From positions 1 through 10,945 of the forward strand of contig CALKXX010000229.1 of the NCBI GenBank assembly GCA_938003725.1: a stretch of 10,945 nt of DNA, read 5' to 3'. The stretch is from an uncultured Sphingomonadaceae bacterium. GTDB taxonomy: Bacteria > Pseudomonadota > Alphaproteobacteria > Sphingomonadales > Sphingomonadaceae. The position numbers were made by a program, and so were the translations under genes. The notes under the pieces are model-generated. The model searched no databases and was not told the origin of the DNA. It saw only the letters and a list, made by a program, of their open reading frames with translations. Shown here piece after piece: positions 8,105-10,945 of the stretch (positions are counted from its first letter, which is position 1; the number at the start of each line of letters is the position of its first letter).

Positions 8105-10145
8105 AGCTTTCTCCATCTTTTGTCTTCTCTAGGCGTTTTCGCAGATTTGCGAGCCCCAGATCTTCTCCATATCGTTTCATCATAGCATTTAATGCCTGGA
8201 TCGCACCTATATCACCGCTGTCATGGGCGGCTATGACCGCCGTCACTGCCTCCCGGTCCTTGGTTTCCCAGTCCGGCACGGGTTCAAATACATCGACCGG
8301 CGTGGACCGCCCGCGCAATGTGATTTTGCCCATTGGGCGATACCAATCCATCCCCGTTCGTTCCATCGCTTCGCGGCTAATCAGCACCTTTGTTTCCAGA
8401 GCCTTGTTCGCCGCTTCCAGCCGCGCGGCGGTATTCATTGCGTCACCAAGCGCGGTATATTGAATTCTGCCTTCGCCGCCAAAATTTCCGACGATTGCAT
8501 CGCCATAGTGCATGCCCACCCGTGTGCGGCCAATTGGTGGAACGCCTTCAGGTACATTTTTGCGGAACTCTTCACCAGCTTGATATAGCGCATAAGCAGC
8601 TTTGGCTGCGCGTTCGCCGTCATCCGGATAAGCAATAGGTGCGCCCCAAAAGGCGACCAGTGCATCGCCGACAAACTTATCAATCGTGCCGCCATATTCC
8701 AGGGCGACATCGCTCAATCGATCCAGATAATCATTGAGTAGCGTAGCTACCATTTCCGGCTCGACCGCATGACTTAGCTTGGTAAAGCCCTCCAGATCGG
8801 TGAACACAGCGAAAATCTGACGCTTTTCTCCGTGTAGTGCCAATTTCTCGGGATCACGCATAATCTCGCCAGCGATCGATTTGGGCAGATACTTCCCAAG
8901 GGCACCTTGCGCAAAAGCGCGCTGTTTGGACCCTATGGTTCGGGCCGCCGCTCCAACTGAAGCATAGCCTAGCAGCCAACCCACACCCCAGCCGAAAGCC
9001 GGTAAAGTCAGCGTATCGATACCGATCCGGTGCAAGATAAATGGGAAGACAAGGAAGAAAAAGAACTGTGCAATCAATATGAAAGCGACTTTGATGGCGC
9101 GTCCGACAACCATCGCCGACAAACCGCCACAAATGGCCACAATGATCGCGGCAAGCCAGAGCGTCCATCCGGGAATCTTGCTTGGAATATTGTCGTCGAG
9201 AAGTTGTGCCAGCATATGGGCATGTATTTCCAGACCGATCATATTGCTGTCATCCGCAGACGCACCTTCGACGGTTGCTAGCGGCGTATCAAAGCGATCA
9301 CGGTCTATAAAATCACCGCCAATAAGGACATATTTGTCCTTAATATAGGGTATAAAGAAATCCAGCATCGCTGGGTCTGCAAACCCATCAATTGGCAGTT
9401 TGTCGAATACGGGCGTGTCCGCCTTGTCCGGAACAAGATATCGGATAGCGCCATCATTTTTCGCAAATTTCGGATTTGGCTTGGTTAAGGCAATTGCCAG
9501 AAACGGTGGCAGATCGGATGGCAAACTCGTCCACCTTCTTTGAACGCCGTCAAAATCCTGTCCCATATCAATGCTGGTTGGTTTGACGTTGCTACCCTCT
9601 AGGTTCGCAAGGAAATCGACCAGAAACTCATGCTGGGCAAAATCAATTTCCGGGTTCAATTCGGGATCTGCATAGGCCAGATATGTTGGCGTCTTCATGG
9701 ATTTGAAGGTTGAAATGAGCAGCTGATCATCATCCTGCGACATATCGAACAAAATATCGATGCCGATTGCTTTCGCGCCGGCCTGATCAATCGTTTCAAG
9801 CGCTTGGGCCAGGATGGTGCGATCAACTGGAGACCGTTGTCCCGTTAATTTCAGCGTTTCTTCGTTGTAGACGATCATGACGATACGATCGTCTTTTTCG
9901 ACCTGCTCGGCATAGGCCGACGCGCGAATGTCATAGAGCGCGCGTTCGGCTTCCTGGATCAACGTGACGTGCCAGCTGAAGCGCGCGACCAATACTGCCA
10001 ACAAAATGAACAGAAGGGTGAATGCCAACCGAATTGGACCCAGTTGTTTGAATACACGTTTCAGCGAATCAATTGCGCTGCGTGCCTCCGCTTTGACATC
10101 CCGACTTTCACTTGCCCGGTCTGGAAGAGTGGAACGTTTGGTCAC
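8091..10145 (-). CDS. CHASE2-domain class III nucleotide cyclase (probable adenylate cyclase)
   Basis: A 684-residue membrane sensor that should make cAMP from ATP. A cytoplasmic basic N-terminus is followed by TM1 (about 38-58), a periplasmic CHASE2 sensor (about 60-325, with RIVMIVYNEETL at 87 and KAIGIDILFD at 125), and three membrane helices (about 326-347, 351-371, 382-402), the arrangement known for CHASE2 proteins. A linker with FAQGALGKYLPKSIAGEI (411-428) leads to the catalytic domain (about 440-620). Metal-binding aspartates are D450 (FTDLEGF) and D494 (KFVGDAL); transition-state residues are N571 and R575 (NTAARLE). The base-selecting positions are K490 and T564 (QYTALGD), the Lys/Thr pair of class IIIb adenylate cyclases. 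All residues needed for a homodimeric enzyme are present. It starts with GTG, whose G is the last base of the CHAT stop codon, with no clear ribosome binding site, so translation is probably coupled. Fold and activity are firm; the signal sensed is unknown. Confidence 0.93.
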   Translation of the reverse strand: MTKRSTLPDRASESRDVKAEARSAIDSLKRVFKQLGPIRLAFTLLFILLAVLVARFSWHVTLIQEAERALYDIRASAYAEQVEKDDRIVMIVYNEETLKLTGQRSPVDRTILAQALETIDQAGAKAIGIDILFDMSQDDDQLLISTFKSMKTPTYLAYADPELNPEIDFAQHEFLVDFLANLEGSNVKPTSIDMGQDFDGVQRRWTSLPSDLPPFLAIALTKPNPKFAKNDGAIRYLVPDKADTPVFDKLPIDGFADPAMLDFFIPYIKDKYVLIGGDFIDRDRFDTPLATVEGASADDSNMIGLEIHAHMLAQLLDDNIPSKIPGWTLWLAAIIVAICGGLSAMVVGRAIKVAFILIAQFFFFLVFPFILHRIGIDTLTLPAFGWGVGWLLGYASVGAAARTIGSKQRAFAQGALGKYLPKSIAGEIMRDPEKLALHGEKRQIFAVFTDLEGFTKLSHAVEPEMVATLLNDYLDRLSDVALEYGGTIDKFVGDALVAFWGAPIAYPDDGERAAKAAYALYQAGEEFRKNVPEGVPPIGRTRVGMHYGDAIVGNFGGEGRIQYTALGDAMNTAARLEAANKALETKVLISREAMERTGMDWYRPMGKITLRGRSTPVDVFEPVPDWETKDREAVTAVIAAHDSGDIGAIQALNAMMKRYGEDLGLANLRKRLEKTKDGESYALG
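8111..8114 (-). promoter_or_regulatory. Ribosome binding site of the FecR-like gene, inside the cyclase gene
   Basis: GGAG stands 6 bases before the ATG at 8104 and lies within the last codons of the cyclase gene. It favours 8104 over the longer start at 8116, which has only AGAAG upstream. Confidence 0.55.
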
Positions 10146-10945
10146 TATTTCAATACAGCGATCGGATGTTCGAAATTGATCTCTTCATCATCGCTTGCCG
10201 TTTGATCCGCCGACAGAAATGGTCTGGCGCCGTCACCGACAATAGCAAATCCGGACCAGTAATAAGGATGCGAAGTTAACGGGTCTTCCATCAGGTTTTT
10301 TTGAGAAACACGAAGCGCTTCTGCCACCGAACGCCCTTTGCCAAGCTGGAACAAGCCGCCGATCAGTCGTTCAGTTGCCTTGAAGTCATCGGGTGCGGGC
10401 CAATGGCTGGCGAGAACAGAGCGTCCACCAGCTCCGATAAACGACCGCACAAGCCCGTCCAGCGCCGTGCCACCGCCGCTGCTGACGCCTGCCGCTCGGG
10501 TGGTTTGGATACTTGCTTTTCCGGCGGTGTCACACGCGCTCAAGATGATGATGTCCGCGTCCAGCTTCAAATCGAATATCTCGTCAAACGCCAAAAGACC
10601 GTCAGATTTCTCGCCGCCAAATGAGGTTAGCAATGCCGGTTTGGCCGGGCAGGAAGGATTAGGGGCCGTGACCAGGCCATGGGTGGCAAAATGCAATATG
10701 CGATAGTCGGAAATATCCTTTTTCGACAATATTTGATCATCGGAAAAGGCCGATCCGGTCAAGACCTCGCTATTTCCCTGACCGATTAGTGTCTTTGCTT
10801 GCTGCAATTCGGCAGCGGAAATAGGTTTGTTCCACTCGGCCAACGACCATTCGCAGTTGCCATTATTCTCTGCTGTCGCGCCGCGCACTTTCGCGACATT
10901 TACATCGCCGAAAGCGGGCCTGTTCTGGCCCATTCCGAGATATTC
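10145..10945 (-). CDS. CHAT-domain caspase-like peptidase (C-terminal part; start lies beyond the right edge)
   Basis: The last 266 residues of a CHAT protein, a clan CD (caspase/separase-like) cysteine peptidase family. The His of the catalytic dyad is in LHFATHG (codon 10681-10679) and the Cys in ILSACDT (codon 10534-10532). Both were checked at the codon level. Further family hallmarks are EVLTGSAFSDD before the His strand, GLLAFDEIFDL before the Cys strand, RSFIGAGGRSVLASHWP after it, and HPYYWSGFAIVGDG near the end. The frame is open to the right edge and begins mid-domain with EYLGMG, so the true start is outside. Many relatives carry N-terminal TPR repeats, but none can be seen here. 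The stop codon overlaps the cyclase start by one base. CHAT proteins can be proteases (for example the TPR-CHAT partner of type III-E CRISPR effectors). Nothing here suggests CRISPR, and the substrate is unknown; the neighbouring adhesin system is one candidate. Confidence 0.92.
   Translation of the reverse strand, partial: EYLGMGQNRPAFGDVNVAKVRGATAENNGNCEWSLAEWNKPISAAELQQAKTLIGQGNSEVLTGSAFSDDQILSKKDISDYRILHFATHGLVTAPNPSCPAKPALLTSFGGEKSDGLLAFDEIFDLKLDADIIILSACDTAGKASIQTTRAAGVSSGGGTALDGLVRSFIGAGGRSVLASHWPAPDDFKATERLIGGLFQLGKGRSVAEALRVSQKNLMEDPLTSHPYYWSGFAIVGDGARPFLSADQTASDDEEINFEHPIAVLK

Noticed and set aside
10145..10945. CHAT protein as part of a CRISPR type III-E (Craspase-like) system
   Set aside because: No repeats, Cas-like genes or RNA-binding proteins are present, and the neighbours are a cyclase and a secretion system.

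Overview
The window is gene-dense and every convincing gene lies on the minus strand, so the biological order runs from high to low coordinates: a CHAT-domain caspase-like peptidase (cut by the right edge), a CHASE2-sensor class III nucleotide cyclase, a small secreted FecR-like protein, a TpsB outer-membrane transporter of the ShlB/FhaC type, and a very large TpsA adhesin of the filamentous haemagglutinin type (cut by the left edge). The organism is probably an alphaproteobacterium of the Sphingomonadales. This rests on the moderate GC by eye, the style of the TpsA N-terminus (the NVWFYSPGG and MVAPRI...AYVAAEQ stretches) and this gene combination. It is an inference from familiarity, not from a search.

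Right part (7319-10945): the CHAT gene ends in TAG, whose last G is the first base of the GTG start of the cyclase (TAGTG). The cyclase end in turn overlaps the start of the FecR-like gene, whose ribosome binding site lies inside the cyclase coding sequence. These three genes are almost certainly one translationally coupled unit. The only real intergenic gap follows (7207-7318, 112 bases). It holds a possible promoter and an operator-like palindrome.

Left part (1-7206): tpsB is followed within about 50 bases by tpsA. The tpsA frame is open from its start to base 1, giving 1781 visible residues: signal peptide, proline-rich linker, TPS secretion domain, then a long beta-solenoid-like repeat region. 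In its later part (about 690-2400) the repeat linkers turn into dense GGxGG runs. The long plus-strand ORFs over 1-5000 are mirror images of this repetitive coding sequence and are not annotated.

Working model (inference): TpsB exports TpsA to the cell surface. The CHASE2 cyclase senses something in the periplasm, perhaps with the FecR-like protein, and makes cyclic nucleotide, very probably cAMP judging from its base-selecting residues. The CHAT protein is a candidate protease. Linking a two-partner-secreted adhesin to a cyclase and a caspase-like enzyme in one locus is the most interesting aspect of the window.
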